Positions 9,333 through 19,414 of a stretch of 64,000 nt of DNA are shown piece after piece. The stretch is taken from NCBI RefSeq assembly GCF_014654725.1, contig NZ_JACVZV010000037.1, forward strand, positions 85,921 through 149,920, read 5' to 3'. Both the position numbers and the translations under genes were made by a program. The DNA comes from Vulcanococcus sp. Clear-D1 (GTDB lineage: Bacteria > Cyanobacteriota > Cyanobacteriia > PCC-6307 > Cyanobiaceae). The notes beneath the pieces are model-generated. The model was given only the letters and a program-made list of their open reading frames with translations, did no database searches and was not told the origin of the DNA. Position 1 is the stretch's first letter, and each line of letters opens with the position of its first letter.

Positions 9333-10664
9333 ATGATGCGCCCAGTGCCCGCCGCGCCTGTGAGCGTTCCCGATCCCACCCCCGATCTGCTGCAACGGGC
9401 CGCCGCTGTGCGTCGAGCGGCCATGGGGCTCGGTCGCCTCAGTGATCCCATGCGCCGGCAGGCCGTAGAGGCCATGGCTGCGGCACTCGAGACTGCTGCG
9501 GATCAGATCCTTGCTGCCAATCAGGCGGATCTTGAAGCGGCCGCCGCTGATGGTCTGGCACCGGCACTGGTGGCTCGCCTGAAGCTGGATGCGGGCAAAT
9601 TGGCCGGTGGAATCGAGGGTGTGCGCCAGGTGGCTCAGCTGCCTGATCCCCTGGGGGTGCGTCAGTTGCACCGCGAGCTGGATCAAGGCTTGATGCTCGA
9701 GCGCGTCAGTGTTCCGCTCGGTGTGCTTGGGGTGATTTTCGAAGCCCGCCCCGATGCGGTGATGCAGATCGCCTCGCTGGCGATTCGCTCGGGCAACGGC
9801 GCGATGCTGAAGGGTGGCCGGGAAGCCAGCCACAGCTGCGCGGCCATCCTGGAAGCCTTGCGCGCCGGGCTCGCCACCAGTGCCGTGGATCCCGCGGCGC
9901 TTGAGCTGCTCACCTCCCGCCAAGAGAGCCTTGGGCTGCTCAAGCTCGATGGTCTGGTGGATCTGATCATTCCTCGCGGATCCAACGAGCTGGTGCGGTT
10001 CATCCAAGACAACACCCGCATTCCGGTGCTGGGCCATGCCGATGGGATCTGCCACCTGTATGTCGATCGGGAGGTGGACATCGAGCAGGCCCTGCGCATA
10101 GCCATCGATGCCAAAACCCAATACCCCGCTGCTTGCAATGCCATCGAAACGCTGTTGGTGCATCGCGAGGCTGCGCCAGCCTTTCTGGCTGCTGCACTGC
10201 CGGCCATGGCCGCAGCCGGTGTGGCCCTGCGCGGCGATGCCGCTGCCCAGGCGCTTGGTGTGAGTGAAGCCGCCAGCGACGACGACTGGCGCAGCGAATA
10301 CTCCGATCTGGTGCTCGCCGTGCGGGTGGTGGATTCGCTCGAGCAGGCTCTGGATCACATCAGCCGCTATGGCTCCCGCCATACCGATGCCATCTGCACC
10401 ACCAACGCCTCCACGGCGGAGGTATTTCTCCGCAGTGTGGATAGCGCCGGTGTGTATGTGAACTGCTCCACCCGTTTTGCCGATGGCTTTCGCTACGGCT
10501 TCGGCGCTGAGGTGGGCATCTCGACCCAAACCCTGCCTCCCCGCGGCCCTGTGGGGTTGGAGGGTTTGGTCACTTATCGCTACTTGATGCGCGGCGATGG
10601 CCATATCGCCGCCGATTACGCCAGTGGCGTGCGCAGTTTCACCCACCGCGATCTGCCGCTGTGA
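9333..10664 (+). CDS. proA: Glutamate-5-semialdehyde dehydrogenase (gamma-glutamyl phosphate reductase)
   Basis: A 443-residue enzyme of proline synthesis that reduces L-glutamyl 5-phosphate to glutamate 5-semialdehyde with NADPH. It has the aldehyde dehydrogenase superfamily fold, with the catalytic cysteine in [12 protein letters not shown], plus [17 protein letters not shown] and the C-terminal [19 protein letters not shown], all typical of ProA. Length is normal for the cyanobacterial enzyme. The ATG pair at 9333/9336 leaves a 3-residue uncertainty in the start. Its TGA overlaps the GTG of folB (GTGA), so the two are translationally coupled. Confidence 0.95.
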   Translation: MMRPVPAAPVSVPDPTPDLLQRAAAVRRAAMGLGRLSDPMRRQAVEAMAAALETAADQILAANQADLEAAAADGLAPALVARLKLDAGKLAGGIEGVRQVAQLPDPLGVRQLHRELDQGLMLERVSVPLGVLGVIFEARPDAVMQIASLAIRSGNGAMLKGGREASHSCAAILEALRAGLATSAVDPAALELLTSRQESLGLLKLDGLVDLIIPRGSNELVRFIQDNTRIPVLGHADGICHLYVDREVDIEQALRIAIDAKTQYPAACNAIETLLVHREAAPAFLAAALPAMAAAGVALRGDAAAQALGVSEAASDDDWRSEYSDLVLAVRVVDSLEQALDHISRYGSRHTDAICTTNASTAEVFLRSVDSAGVYVNCSTRFADGFRYGFGAEVGISTQTLPPRGPVGLEGLVTYRYLMRGDGHIAADYASGVRSFTHRDLPL

Positions 10665-11035
10665 GCGCTCCGGCGGATCGTGTGCTGGTGCGGGGCCTGC
10701 GCCTCTGGGCCCATGTGGGGGTGCTCGAGCGCGAGCGGGTAACAGGCCAGTGGTTTGAGCTGGATTTCAGCTTGGGCTGCAACCTCAGTGTCGCCGCCGC
10801 CGCGGATGCGCTCGAGCACAGCCTCGACTACAGCCTGGCGATCCAGGACCTGCAACGTCAGGCCCGCATGATCCGTTGCCTCACCTTGGAACATTGGAGT
10901 GATCAGATCTTCAGCCTGCTGGAGGAGATCTACGGCGACGTGCCGATCTGGCTGGAATTGCGTAAATGTCAGGCCCCAGTGCCTGGCTTCTGCGGCATCG
11001 TGGCGGTGCAACGCTCGCGGCGCTGGCCGACATGA
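10661..11035 (+). CDS. folB: Dihydroneopterin aldolase
   Basis: A 124-residue FolB, which cleaves 7,8-dihydroneopterin to 6-hydroxymethyl-dihydropterin in folate synthesis. Family marks are [19 protein letters not shown] (with the conserved glutamate), [11 protein letters not shown] and the Lys region [11 protein letters not shown]. The start is GTG 10661, overlapping the proA stop by 4 bp. The lipase gene in turn starts inside its stop (ATGA at 11032), so proA, folB and the lipase form one tightly coupled unit. Confidence 0.9.
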   Translation: MSAPADRVLVRGLRLWAHVGVLERERVTGQWFELDFSLGCNLSVAAAADALEHSLDYSLAIQDLQRQARMIRCLTLEHWSDQIFSLLEEIYGDVPIWLELRKCQAPVPGFCGIVAVQRSRRWPT

Positions 11036-11628
11036 CCCGTCCGCTTGTGCTCCTGCATGGGCTGTGGGACACGCCACGCTTATTCCGGCGCCTTGAAGAA
11101 GAGCTGCTGCGGCGCAGCCCTGCGCTGGAGTTGTTTGCTCCCCATCTGCCCCATCGGTTCGGGGCGGTGCCGATCCGTGAACTCGCGGCTCAGCTGGCTT
11201 CTTTGATCGAGGCCCGGTTCGGCTTCGACACTCCGTTGGATCTGTTTGGATTTTCGATGGGCGGGGTGATCGGTCGCACCTGGCTCCAGGAGCACCGGGG
11301 CTGTCAGCGCACCCGTCGCTTTGTCTGCCTGGGTAGTCCTCAGAACGGCACGCTTGCGGCTCAGTTGGTGCCGCGCTCCCTGTTGGCAGGCATTGCCGAT
11401 ATGAAGATCGGCAGTGCACTGCTGCGCGATTTGCAGCGGGATCAGGTTCTGCTTGCGTCACTGGAGTGCCACAGCCTGTTCACCCCCACCGACATCACCG
11501 TGTTCCCCGGTTGGCGGGCGGTGTTGCCGCTGGGCACTCGTCGGCCGTTGCCGGTGTTCACCCACCGCCAGCTCATCATTCACCCAAGGGCCGTGTGCGC
11601 TGTGGCTGACATTCTCCTGGCTCCCTAA
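11032..11628 (+). CDS. Alpha/beta hydrolase, lipase-like
   Basis: A 198-residue hydrolase. It begins [14 protein letters not shown] (oxyanion region HG) and has the nucleophile elbow LFGFSMGGVIGRTW (GFSMGG). A C-terminal histidine in THRQLIIHPRAV could finish the triad. Such proteins are listed as triacylglycerol lipase or esterase-like; the substrate is unknown. The ATG at 11032 overlaps the folB stop by 4 bp, which fixes the start better than the upstream ATG at 10966. Confidence 0.8.
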   Translation: MTRPLVLLHGLWDTPRLFRRLEEELLRRSPALELFAPHLPHRFGAVPIRELAAQLASLIEARFGFDTPLDLFGFSMGGVIGRTWLQEHRGCQRTRRFVCLGSPQNGTLAAQLVPRSLLAGIADMKIGSALLRDLQRDQVLLASLECHSLFTPTDITVFPGWRAVLPLGTRRPLPVFTHRQLIIHPRAVCAVADILLAP

Positions 11629-11716
11629 TCGGCAACAGATCCTTACCGCTCCCGGCTGATCACTTGCCTCGAGGCTGCCTCGGAATTAACAGTGCGCTTA
11701 TCACTACACGCAAGCC

Positions 11717-12421
11717 ATGTGCTTTTCGGCCTCTGCCAGCTTTACAGCCTCCGCAGTGCTGATGCCCCTGGGCCTTTACAGCACCCACCTGGCCCGCACG
11801 AATCGGCAGCCTAATTACGTTCCCTTGGCGCTGGTTCCTTTTTTCTTCGGTGTTCAGCAGTTCATTGAAGGCCTGGAGTGGACGGCCCTCGATCACGGCC
11901 GCACCGAGCCGCTCACAACGCTGGCGGGTTTGGGATTTCTGTTTTTTGCCTATTGCTTCTGGATGGTCTGGATCCCTTGGAGTGCCTGGTCGATCAGTCG
12001 TAGCACCGATTCCCGCGGCCTGCAAAACCGGCTGCGTTGGGTGGCGATCGTGAGCACGGTGCTTGGCATCGCCTTCTACCTGCCGGTGCTGTTCAATCCT
12101 CCTGCCGTTCAGCCGGCGGTCCACAGCACTGGGCGACTGCTCTACGACGTTTCCAATTTGCACAGCATTGTTCACAACTTTGTGAACACCGAGCCTGTCG
12201 GTGAGCTCGTTTACTGGGGCTTCATTGTTCTGCCATTGATTGCTGTTGCTGATCAGGCGGTGAAGCTGTTCGGTGTGCTGATCTTCGTGTCGATCTTCCT
12301 CACCTGGCTCACCTACAGCGCCACCTTTAATTCGGTCTGGTGCTTCTATTGCGCGGTCCTCTCGATTGTTGTGATCTGGATTGTCAACCGTCCTCATCTG
12401 CGCAGCTCGCCTCAGGTTTGA
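11717..12421 (+). CDS. DUF6629-type integral membrane protein
   Basis: A 234-residue, very hydrophobic protein with about six or seven predicted membrane segments. The opening MCFSASASFTASAVLMPLG and the following LVPFFFGVQQFIEGLEW are typical of the DUF6629 family. Function is unknown. Histidines and acidic residues sit between helices (NLHSIVHNFVN), but no catalytic motif is recognised. It is followed after 24 bp by another membrane protein and then a membrane-anchored hydrolase, which suggests a common membrane role. Confidence 0.65.
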   Translation: MCFSASASFTASAVLMPLGLYSTHLARTNRQPNYVPLALVPFFFGVQQFIEGLEWTALDHGRTEPLTTLAGLGFLFFAYCFWMVWIPWSAWSISRSTDSRGLQNRLRWVAIVSTVLGIAFYLPVLFNPPAVQPAVHSTGRLLYDVSNLHSIVHNFVNTEPVGELVYWGFIVLPLIAVADQAVKLFGVLIFVSIFLTWLTYSATFNSVWCFYCAVLSIVVIWIVNRPHLRSSPQV

Positions 12422-12445
12422 TCGGGCGCCTGAGGGCTCGCCGCG

Positions 12446-12988
12446 ATGTTGCTGGAACTGGAGCGTGTTCTGAATGGCCTGGGCAGCTGGCTGATCCGTG
12501 CTGACCTGGGCCTTGGCCTGCTGTTCGTGGTGGGGATCTCGATGTCGCTCTCCCATGTGTTTGGCCTGTTCGCCAACCGCTTGGGTGCTCGGCAGATCCT
12601 CTGGCGGCTGGTGTTTGATGCGCTGGTGCTGGCCTCGGCCTTTCTGTTGAGCAGCTCCATCGACATGGTGCTGCTCAATCTCTATGGATCCAACCCGGTT
12701 CACCCCAGTGCTTTTGTGGACGGAATCGCCAGCTGTTTGCTACCAGCCTGTTTCTATGTGTGCGTCGCCGCTCCTTACATCGGCGAAACCATTGGCTTGG
12801 TGATCTGGGTGTTGACCCATCTCAATGTGGTTACCTTTGTGCACGTGCGCTTCGATCTCCCGTGGGATCAGGCGCTTGGGCTCACCACGCCCGGCTATCT
12901 CTTGGCGCTTCTGCTGGTGGCCTTGCTGTTTCGTCAGAGCTGGCAACGGGGCTACGCGATGCTCGCCTCGGAGCTGGCTGAACCATGA
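12446..12988 (+). CDS. Integral membrane protein of unknown function
   Basis: A 180-residue hydrophobic protein with about four or five membrane helices (about 18-40, 50-68, 85-105, 108-128 and 145-163). No family is recognised with confidence. Conserved-looking features are LLSSSIDMVLLNLYGSNP and TFVHVRFDLPWDQALG between helices. The ATG at 12446 is clear. Its stop overlaps the ATG of the next gene by 4 bp (ATGA at 12985), so the two products are probably made together and may interact. Confidence 0.55.
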   Translation: MLLELERVLNGLGSWLIRADLGLGLLFVVGISMSLSHVFGLFANRLGARQILWRLVFDALVLASAFLLSSSIDMVLLNLYGSNPVHPSAFVDGIASCLLPACFYVCVAAPYIGETIGLVIWVLTHLNVVTFVHVRFDLPWDQALGLTTPGYLLALLLVALLFRQSWQRGYAMLASELAEP

Positions 12989-14085
12989 AGGCCGCCGCTC
13001 GCCTGCATCCTTGGAGCCAGCGCTTCAACCTCAAACTGCTGCTGCTCGTTCTGGCGATTGGCCTCGGCATCAACCTGGTGGGCCTGGGGCATCTAGCCCT
13101 GGTTGTGCGCTCCGCCCTGTCGCCCGCGGATCTGCTGCTGTTGCTGCAGCTGATCGGTTTGCTGCTGATGGTCTTGATCGCGGCAGCCGGGATCTATTCG
13201 CTGGTGAGCGAATTTGCTTTCTGGGAAGGGTGGCTGCAGGGCTTACCCGCCCCAGGCACACTCTTTGATCGCGGGCCACCGGCAGCAGGCTCGCATCGTT
13301 GCTATCTGGTGTATCTCGATGGCATCCACCAGTTGGAGCGTGATCACCCGCCGCGGGTCTCCGCCTTTCTGGAACTGCTGGAGCAGCAGCTGGCCGCTGA
13401 AATCCTGCTGGTGCGTGGCCTGGAAACTTACACCGTGATGCCGGTGGCCTTGGCTGAAGATGCCGGCAGCGAATGGTTCTGGCGGCGGCTGTTTGCCCTG
13501 CAGGAACAACATCCCAATGGCCTGGTGCAGCTGTTGGCTGCGGTGCTGGTGCAGGCCAACAACGTGATCAAGGTGGGGATTTCCTCGGATCGGCGCTACG
13601 GCCCGATCCTCAATTACGAGCTTGCGTTGAAAATCAGCTTGCGATTGGCCGAGGCTGGATTCCGCCCGGATGCCGGCAGCCGCATCGTGCTCACCGGCTA
13701 CAGCGGCGGAGCCGAGATGGCTATGGGTGTGGCTGATTACTTGCGCCGAATTACTCGGGCACCGGTGAGCATCATCAGCTTCTGCGGTGTGTTCAGTGGC
13801 AATCAGGAGCTGCATCAGCTCGCAGGGATCACCACGATTGTGGGCAGCAAGGATCCCGTTGCGGCCTTTGGCCGCATCGCCTACCCGGGTCGATCACCCC
13901 TGCTGCCCCTCTCCAACTGGAACAAAGCTCTTGCTGCAGGCCAGATCCAGCGTTCGCTGATCGAGGGAATGAATCACAACGGCAGCCACGGCCCGTTTTC
14001 CGAAGCCTTCCGCCAGCGCGTGATCAAGGCGATTCTGGCTGCACTGGATGCGCCAATTGCTGCACCAACACAAACGGGCTGTTGA
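12985..14085 (+). CDS. Membrane-anchored alpha/beta hydrolase-like protein
   Basis: A 366-residue protein with two N-terminal membrane helices (about residues 16-42 and 48-77) and a soluble domain of about 270 residues. The domain has a serine-hydrolase elbow VLTGYSGGAEMAM (Ser about 240), a possible acid in VGSKDPVA (Asp about 290) and histidine in GMNHNGSHGPF (His about 331 or 335). It therefore looks like an active lipase/esterase facing one side of the membrane. The 4 bp start overlap with the membrane protein upstream points to coupling. Its last 62 bp overlap the convergent gene at 14024-15424. Substrate unknown. Confidence 0.65.
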   Translation: MKAAARLHPWSQRFNLKLLLLVLAIGLGINLVGLGHLALVVRSALSPADLLLLLQLIGLLLMVLIAAAGIYSLVSEFAFWEGWLQGLPAPGTLFDRGPPAAGSHRCYLVYLDGIHQLERDHPPRVSAFLELLEQQLAAEILLVRGLETYTVMPVALAEDAGSEWFWRRLFALQEQHPNGLVQLLAAVLVQANNVIKVGISSDRRYGPILNYELALKISLRLAEAGFRPDAGSRIVLTGYSGGAEMAMGVADYLRRITRAPVSIISFCGVFSGNQELHQLAGITTIVGSKDPVAAFGRIAYPGRSPLLPLSNWNKALAAGQIQRSLIEGMNHNGSHGPFSEAFRQRVIKAILAALDAPIAAPTQTGC

Positions 14086-15424
14086 GCGGCTGGCAGGCCA
14101 ACAGCCGTTGCTGGGCGCTGGCTGCAGCGCTTCCGTGCAGGCTGCCGTCGTGGGGTAGGTCGTGCAGCGCCTGCCGGTACGGCTCCAGCCAGGGATCTGT
14201 CGCTGATCCCAGCTGGTTCACCCGGCGCAGGAGGCGTTCCCGCCAGATCCCTCCCATCAGCACCGGGAATAACTGGCAGCGGCCCTCCATCACTTGCTGG
14301 ATCAGCGCTGAGCTGTCGATGCAGAAGCCCAGGGATCCATAGCCGCCCTGGAGCAGCTGCCGTTCACTGGCCTCAAGGTTGTGCACCAGGGCGATCAGCT
14401 CCAACAGATCAAACAGCCGCTGGAGCCGTTCGCCTTCATAGGGCTCTCCGAGGTAGTGAACGGTGCCGTTGTGACGATCGTTTTGCCAGGGACGCTGCAG
14501 ATCGTTCAGGGCTTCCCAGCCGCAGAGCCCTTCGGTGCCCTGGTAGTACTGCAACCGCAGGAGTTGGTTGGAGCGGCGCAGCTCCAGCTCCAGGCAGCTG
14601 TGGGGCAGCAGCGATTGCATTTCCTCGCCATTCGCACCAAGTAGGCCGGTGCGGATCGGTAAAGCCAGCGGCACCTGGCTCCAGCCCCCTCCCTCCAGGG
14701 GCAGGCTGGCCCCGAGGCCGAAGCTGGCCACGCTGCAGCGCAGTTGTGCCCGGGTCTGCCAGCCGCTGGCTTGCAGTTGTGCCAGCCAGCGGCTGCTGGT
14801 GGTGCAACCTTCAAAGCTCCAGGGATCATCGCCGAGGCGATTGGCCGCCAACCGGTTCAGCACCCGGGCCACCAGGGTGTTGAGCTGCCTTTCCGGGGGC
14901 GATTGCTCAAAGCCGAGCCCAACATTGCGCCACACCAGCCCGCCACTGAGGGCTGCTCCGGTGGGGGCTGTCTTGACGTTGGATGCGGGATCAGGCACGG
15001 CTGAAGCGGCCTGCTGCAGCGCCTCAAGATCTTGGGGAAGCGGCGGCCGGTGGCGATTGCTCCACAGGCTCAGGGCATCGGGTTGATCGGGGCTGGGTGG
15101 CGGCAGCAGATGGGGGAGATCGTCGGCCAGGGCCGCCAGCAGCGCCGGGGTGAGCAGGCCCCGTTCCAGCACTCCTGCCAGAGCCTGAAGCTTGGGCGGC
15201 AGTTGCGCCGGCGAGAGCGTCCAGCTCCGCGGCAGCAGCCAGAGCAGGGGCAGCAGCTGCGGTTTGTGCAGATCGTTCGCCAATCGCTTGAGCCAGTCGG
15301 AGCGGCTCAGGCCCGAGCGGAACACACTGCGCTCCAGCGCTGCTTCGAACCCGACCAGTGGCACTGGGCAGGTCCACTGATCAGCCAGGGCGAGGGGATC
15401 GCTGTTGGGCCAACGCAGAGCCAT
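14024..15424 (-). CDS. Conserved hypothetical protein
   Basis: A 466-residue, apparently soluble protein rich in Leu, Gln and Pro. No catalytic motif or known domain is recognised. The N-terminus has NSDPLALADQWTCPVPLVGF; the middle is low in complexity (LLPPPSPDQPDALSLW); the C-terminal half reads as a folded domain (LLELIALVHNLEASERQ, MGGIWRERLLRRVNQLG). Codon use fits its neighbours, so it is probably a real lineage-specific gene. Its last 62 bp are antisense to the end of the membrane-anchored hydrolase. The M3 peptidase gene lies 38 bp downstream on the same strand. Confidence 0.55.
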   Translation of the reverse strand: MALRWPNSDPLALADQWTCPVPLVGFEAALERSVFRSGLSRSDWLKRLANDLHKPQLLPLLWLLPRSWTLSPAQLPPKLQALAGVLERGLLTPALLAALADDLPHLLPPPSPDQPDALSLWSNRHRPPLPQDLEALQQAASAVPDPASNVKTAPTGAALSGGLVWRNVGLGFEQSPPERQLNTLVARVLNRLAANRLGDDPWSFEGCTTSSRWLAQLQASGWQTRAQLRCSVASFGLGASLPLEGGGWSQVPLALPIRTGLLGANGEEMQSLLPHSCLELELRRSNQLLRLQYYQGTEGLCGWEALNDLQRPWQNDRHNGTVHYLGEPYEGERLQRLFDLLELIALVHNLEASERQLLQGGYGSLGFCIDSSALIQQVMEGRCQLFPVLMGGIWRERLLRRVNQLGSATDPWLEPYRQALHDLPHDGSLHGSAAASAQQRLLACQPLNSPFVLVQQLAHPVQPESP

Positions 15425-15462
15425 GCCGCCCTGAAGCTCTACCCATGCTGCGCCGGTTCAGC

Positions 15463-17598
15463 TCAGACGGCTACCAGGCCGGAATGGCGGATCAGTGCTT
15501 CGCTGCTGGGTTGGCGGCCCCGGAAGGCTTCGAACACCTGTTTGGGATCGAGGCTGCCCCCCAGGCTGAGCACCGTGTCGCGGAAGCGGCGACCCGTCTC
15601 GCGGATCTGCTCCTCGTTCTCCAGCCCCACCTCTTCAAAGGCGCTGAAAGCATCGGCGCTGAGCACCTCGGCCCACTTGTAGGAGTAGTAGCCCGCGGCA
15701 TAACCGCCGGCGAAGATGTGGCCGAAGGAACACAGGAACGCGTCTTCATCGATCGGTGCCAGCACGGTGGTGTTGGCACCGATCTGGCGGCGCAGTTCTT
15801 CAGGGCTTTGGCTACTGCCAGGGTGCCACTGGCTGTGGAGCTTGAGATCCACCAGGGCGAAGTGCACCTGGCGCAGGGTGGCGGCACCACCCATGAAGGT
15901 GCGAGCCGCTAGGAGCTTGCGAAACTCCGCTTCGGGCAGCGCCTCGCCGCTCTGCCAGTGGCGGGCCATGCCCATCAAGGTGGCTTGGTCGTAGCACCAG
16001 TTCTCCATGAACTGGCTGGGTAGCTCCACGGCATCCCATTCCACGCCGTTGATGCCCGCCGCCTGGGGACGCTCCACCGTGGTGAGCATGTGCTGCAGGC
16101 CGTGGCCGAACTCGTGGAAGAGGGTCTCCACTTCCTCGAAGGTCATCAGGCTTGGCGTTGCGCCCACCGGTGGGCTCTGGTTGCAGATCAGGTAAGCCAC
16201 GGGCAGCACGGCCGTGCCATCGGCGCGGCGCGAGCGCACCAGGCATTCATCCATCCAGGCGCCACCACGCTTGCTGCCGGGCCGGCTGTAGGGATCCAGG
16301 TAGAAGGCGGCCAAGGGTGTGCCGGCGCTGGATCCCGCCTGTGCTCCTTCCAGGATGCGGAAGTAGCGCACATCGCCGTGCCACACCGGTGCCTCGCCGT
16401 CAGCGGCCTCGATCGTGATCCCGAAGAGTCGGCTGCACAGGGCAAACAGGCCCTCCAGCACCTGGGGCAGGGGGAAATAGGGGCGCAGCGCTTCGCTGTC
16501 GAGCTCGAAGCTCTCCTGGCGCAGCTTCTCGGCCCAGAAGCTCACATCCCAGGGCTGAAGGTCGTCGGCTTCAACGGCTCCATGGCGGCTGGCGCAGGCG
16601 GTCAGGGCCTCCAATTCCTGCTGGGCCACGGGGTAAGCCGCTGCCCGCAGCTCCTCAAGCAGCGCTTCCACGGCGGATTCGGAGTCGGCCATTTTGGCGG
16701 CCAGGCTCACCTCGGCCCAGTTGGCATAGCCGAGGCGCCGGGCTTGTTCGCCCCGCAGCGTGAGGATGCGCTCGATCAAGGGCCAGTTGTTGAGCTCACT
16801 GCCTTCCTGGCCGGAAGCGCGGCTCACGTGGGCGCGATACACCTGCTCCCGTAGATCGCGGCGGCGGCTGTACTTGAGGAAGGGCGCGTAGCGGGGCATA
16901 TCCAGCCCCAGCAGCCACGGGCCCGCCTCTGCTGTGGCCTCGCTGTCTCCGGCTTGGCGGGCGGCTTGCGCCAGCTGATCCAGCAGGCTGGCGGGCAGGC
17001 CATCCACCTGCTCGCGCTCGCTGAGCTTCAGGGTCCAGCCATTGGTGGCATCGAGCACCTGATTGCCGAAGCGGGTGGAGAGCTCTGCTAGCTCCTGGCT
17101 GGCGCTGTTGAAGGCCTCCTGCTCGCTGCCGCTTAAGCCCACACCGCGCAGCTGCATATCCCGCAACTCCGCCGCGAGGATCCGTTGCTGGGCTCCATCG
17201 AGCTCAGCGCTCTGCTGCTGCAGCTGCTCCAGCGCTTTGTAGATCACCTGGCTCTGGCCAGCGCGGTTGCCGAACTGCACCACCGCGGCCTGCTGGGCCG
17301 CATGGGCTTCGCGCAGCTCCGGGCTGTTGCACACCCCGTTGAGATGGCTCACAACGCCCCAGCTCCAGCGCAAGCGCTCGCCCAGCCGCTGCAGCGGATC
17401 CATCACCGCGCTCCAGCTCAGGGGATCGCCGCTCTCCAGGGCAGTGCCCAGCTGTTGCTCCAGAGCTGTGAGGTCGCCATCGAGCTCGTGGATCAGCTGG
17501 GGGATGTGGGCGGATACCGCCTCAGGTGTGATCGCTTCAAATTCAGGGAGGCCCTCGCCCCGCAGGATCTCAGGGAGGGCTGCGGTGGAGCTGCTCAT
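15463..17598 (-). CDS. prlC: M3-family oligopeptidase (oligopeptidase A-like)
   Basis: A metallopeptidase of about 711 residues in the thimet oligopeptidase/oligopeptidase A (M3) family, which degrades peptides of roughly 5-20 residues in the cytoplasm, including cleaved signal peptides. The zinc motif HEFGH is in VETLFHEFGHGLQHMLT; the third ligand is expected in the following GINGVEWDAVELPSQFMENW. The C-terminal FAGGYAAGYYSYKWAEVLS is also typical. ATG at 17598 (SSSTAALPEILRGEGLP) matches relatives better than ATG 17634. It lies 65 bp downstream of ndhD. Confidence 0.9.
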   Translation of the reverse strand: MSSSTAALPEILRGEGLPEFEAITPEAVSAHIPQLIHELDGDLTALEQQLGTALESGDPLSWSAVMDPLQRLGERLRWSWGVVSHLNGVCNSPELREAHAAQQAAVVQFGNRAGQSQVIYKALEQLQQQSAELDGAQQRILAAELRDMQLRGVGLSGSEQEAFNSASQELAELSTRFGNQVLDATNGWTLKLSEREQVDGLPASLLDQLAQAARQAGDSEATAEAGPWLLGLDMPRYAPFLKYSRRRDLREQVYRAHVSRASGQEGSELNNWPLIERILTLRGEQARRLGYANWAEVSLAAKMADSESAVEALLEELRAAAYPVAQQELEALTACASRHGAVEADDLQPWDVSFWAEKLRQESFELDSEALRPYFPLPQVLEGLFALCSRLFGITIEAADGEAPVWHGDVRYFRILEGAQAGSSAGTPLAAFYLDPYSRPGSKRGGAWMDECLVRSRRADGTAVLPVAYLICNQSPPVGATPSLMTFEEVETLFHEFGHGLQHMLTTVERPQAAGINGVEWDAVELPSQFMENWCYDQATLMGMARHWQSGEALPEAEFRKLLAARTFMGGAATLRQVHFALVDLKLHSQWHPGSSQSPEELRRQIGANTTVLAPIDEDAFLCSFGHIFAGGYAAGYYSYKWAEVLSADAFSAFEEVGLENEEQIRETGRRFRDTVLSLGGSLDPKQVFEAFRGRQPSSEALIRHSGLVAV

Positions 17599-17663
17599 GG
17601 GGCCGGAACTGGGCTCGGGTTTACCGACGCCCATTCCAGCTTGCCGATGGCTTCAGCCGCTGC

Positions 17664-19286
17664 TCAGCCGAGGGCGGGAAGCCGAAGGGCCACAACAGCC
17701 ACCTGTGCCAGGTTGTCGGAGAGGGCGGTGGTGGAGGCCTCATACAGATCAATGGCCACCCGCGGCCAGAAGCCGATCACCAGGGTGGGCACCAGCAGGG
17801 TGAGGCCGATCACCAGCTCGCGGGGCTTCATATCGCCGAGCACAGCAAGAGCTGGAATCCTCGGACCGAAGAACACACGCCGGCAGAGGCTCAGTAGATA
17901 GACCGGGGTGAGCACCACCCCGATCGCTGCCAGCACCACGGCGATCACACGGAAGCCCACGGTGAAGTCGGCGTTGCTGGTGAGGCCGAGGAACACCGTG
18001 ATCTCACTCACGAAGCCGCTCATGCCCGGCAGTGCGAGGGAAGCCAAGGAGCTGGCCAGGAAGAAGGCGAAGGTGATCGGCAGCACCTTGGCCAGGCCGC
18101 CCATGTTGGGGATCGAGAGGGTTTTGGTGCGCTCGTAGAACACACCGGTCACGAAGAACATCGCCGCGGCGATCAGGCCATGGCTGATCATCTGGAGCAT
18201 CGCGCCGCTCATGCCGAGGCTGTCGATGGCACCGATGCCGAGGAGCACAAAGCCCATGTGGCTCACCGAGCTGCAGGCGATGCGCCGCTTCACGTTGTCC
18301 TGAGCGAAGGCGTTGAGGGCGCCGTAGACGATGTTCACGATCCCCAGCACCACGAGCGCTGGGGCGAGCACCAGGTGGGCTTCGGGCAGCATCTGCACGT
18401 TGAAGCGCAGCAGGGCATAGCCGCCCATCTTCAGCAGCACCCCCGCCAGCAGCATCGACACCGGCGCATTGGCCTCACCGTGGGCATCCGGCAGCCAGGT
18501 GTGCAGCGGGAACATCGGCAGCTTCACGCCGAAGCCCACCAGGAAGCCCAAGTAGCAGAGCAGGCCAAAGGTGCCGCCCGGGGAGCGGGCGATCAGTTCG
18601 CTGAGGTTGAGGGTGAAGGGGCCGTTGAGGGCCAGGGCCAGGCCGCTCACCAGGATGAGCAGCGAGGCTGTTGCCGTGTAAAGGATGAATTTGGTGGCGG
18701 CGTATTGGCGCTGTTGACCGCCCCAGATGGCGATCAGGAGGTACACCGGCACCAGCTCCAGTTCCCAGGCCAGAAAGAAGAGCAGGAAGTCTTGAGAGAG
18801 AAACACCATTGCCTGGGCAGAGGCCTGCACCAGGAGCAGCGCGAAATAGAGGCGAGTCTTCTTCTGAATGTTCCAGCTGGCGGCCACGGAGAGCAGCGTC
18901 ACCAGCCCGGAGAGCACCACCAGCGGTGCCGAGAGCCCATCAGTGGCCAGCGACCACTCCAGGCCGATGGCCGGCACCCAGGCGAAGCGCTCCACCAGCT
19001 GCAGCCCGGCGATGGAGCCGTCGTAGTGCTGGCTGAACACGAACAGCATCAACCCCAGATCCACCAGCAGGGTGACCAGGGCAATGGTGCGAGGCAGCTT
19101 GGGGTCTGTTCCGTCGCCCGGCAGCAGCATCAACAGCGGCGCGACCGCTACGGGCAGAAGCGTGATCAGGCTGAGCCAGGGGAAGCTTGCAGGCCCGGCC
19201 AGCAGACCTTCCGCCACGGCGGTATCGCCGAAGGCCGAGCTCGATAATGCTGTGGACGCGGCCAATAAGGGCATTAGGGCGTCCAT
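17664..19286 (-). CDS. ndhD: NAD(P)H-quinone oxidoreductase chain 4 (NDH-1 subunit NdhD)
   Basis: A 540-residue proton-pumping membrane subunit of the thylakoid NDH-1 complex, used in cyclic electron flow and respiration. It is a Mrp/NuoM-type antiporter-like subunit with about 14 helices. Key regions are [19 protein letters not shown], the TM5 glutamate region [50 protein letters not shown] and the TM8 region [17 protein letters not shown]. It has about 30 residues before the conserved FPWLSL. It is probably the NdhD1 type (respiratory and cyclic) rather than the CO2-uptake NdhD3/D4, but this is inferred. Confidence 0.93.
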   Translation of the reverse strand: MDALMPLLAASTALSSSAFGDTAVAEGLLAGPASFPWLSLITLLPVAVAPLLMLLPGDGTDPKLPRTIALVTLLVDLGLMLFVFSQHYDGSIAGLQLVERFAWVPAIGLEWSLATDGLSAPLVVLSGLVTLLSVAASWNIQKKTRLYFALLLVQASAQAMVFLSQDFLLFFLAWELELVPVYLLIAIWGGQQRQYAATKFILYTATASLLILVSGLALALNGPFTLNLSELIARSPGGTFGLLCYLGFLVGFGVKLPMFPLHTWLPDAHGEANAPVSMLLAGVLLKMGGYALLRFNVQMLPEAHLVLAPALVVLGIVNIVYGALNAFAQDNVKRRIACSSVSHMGFVLLGIGAIDSLGMSGAMLQMISHGLIAAAMFFVTGVFYERTKTLSIPNMGGLAKVLPITFAFFLASSLASLALPGMSGFVSEITVFLGLTSNADFTVGFRVIAVVLAAIGVVLTPVYLLSLCRRVFFGPRIPALAVLGDMKPRELVIGLTLLVPTLVIGFWPRVAIDLYEASTTALSDNLAQVAVVALRLPALG

Positions 19287-19414
19287 AAAGACCTCATCAC
19301 GTTGATGGCTGCTCCCACCCCAGGATCAGGCCATGAGAGGGCGTGAATCTAGCAGCTGAGTATTTCTACTTAGGGCCCTAAAGCCTGGGGGTTCAAGGGC
19401 TCAAGTTTGCGCGA

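Noticed and set aside
9324..10646. Minus-strand open frame of 440 codons
   Set aside because: Lies exactly opposite proA, which has all catalytic motifs.
18180..19247. Plus-strand frame of 355 codons rich in His and Gln
   Set aside because: Antisense to ndhD; hydrophobic codons read backwards give this composition.
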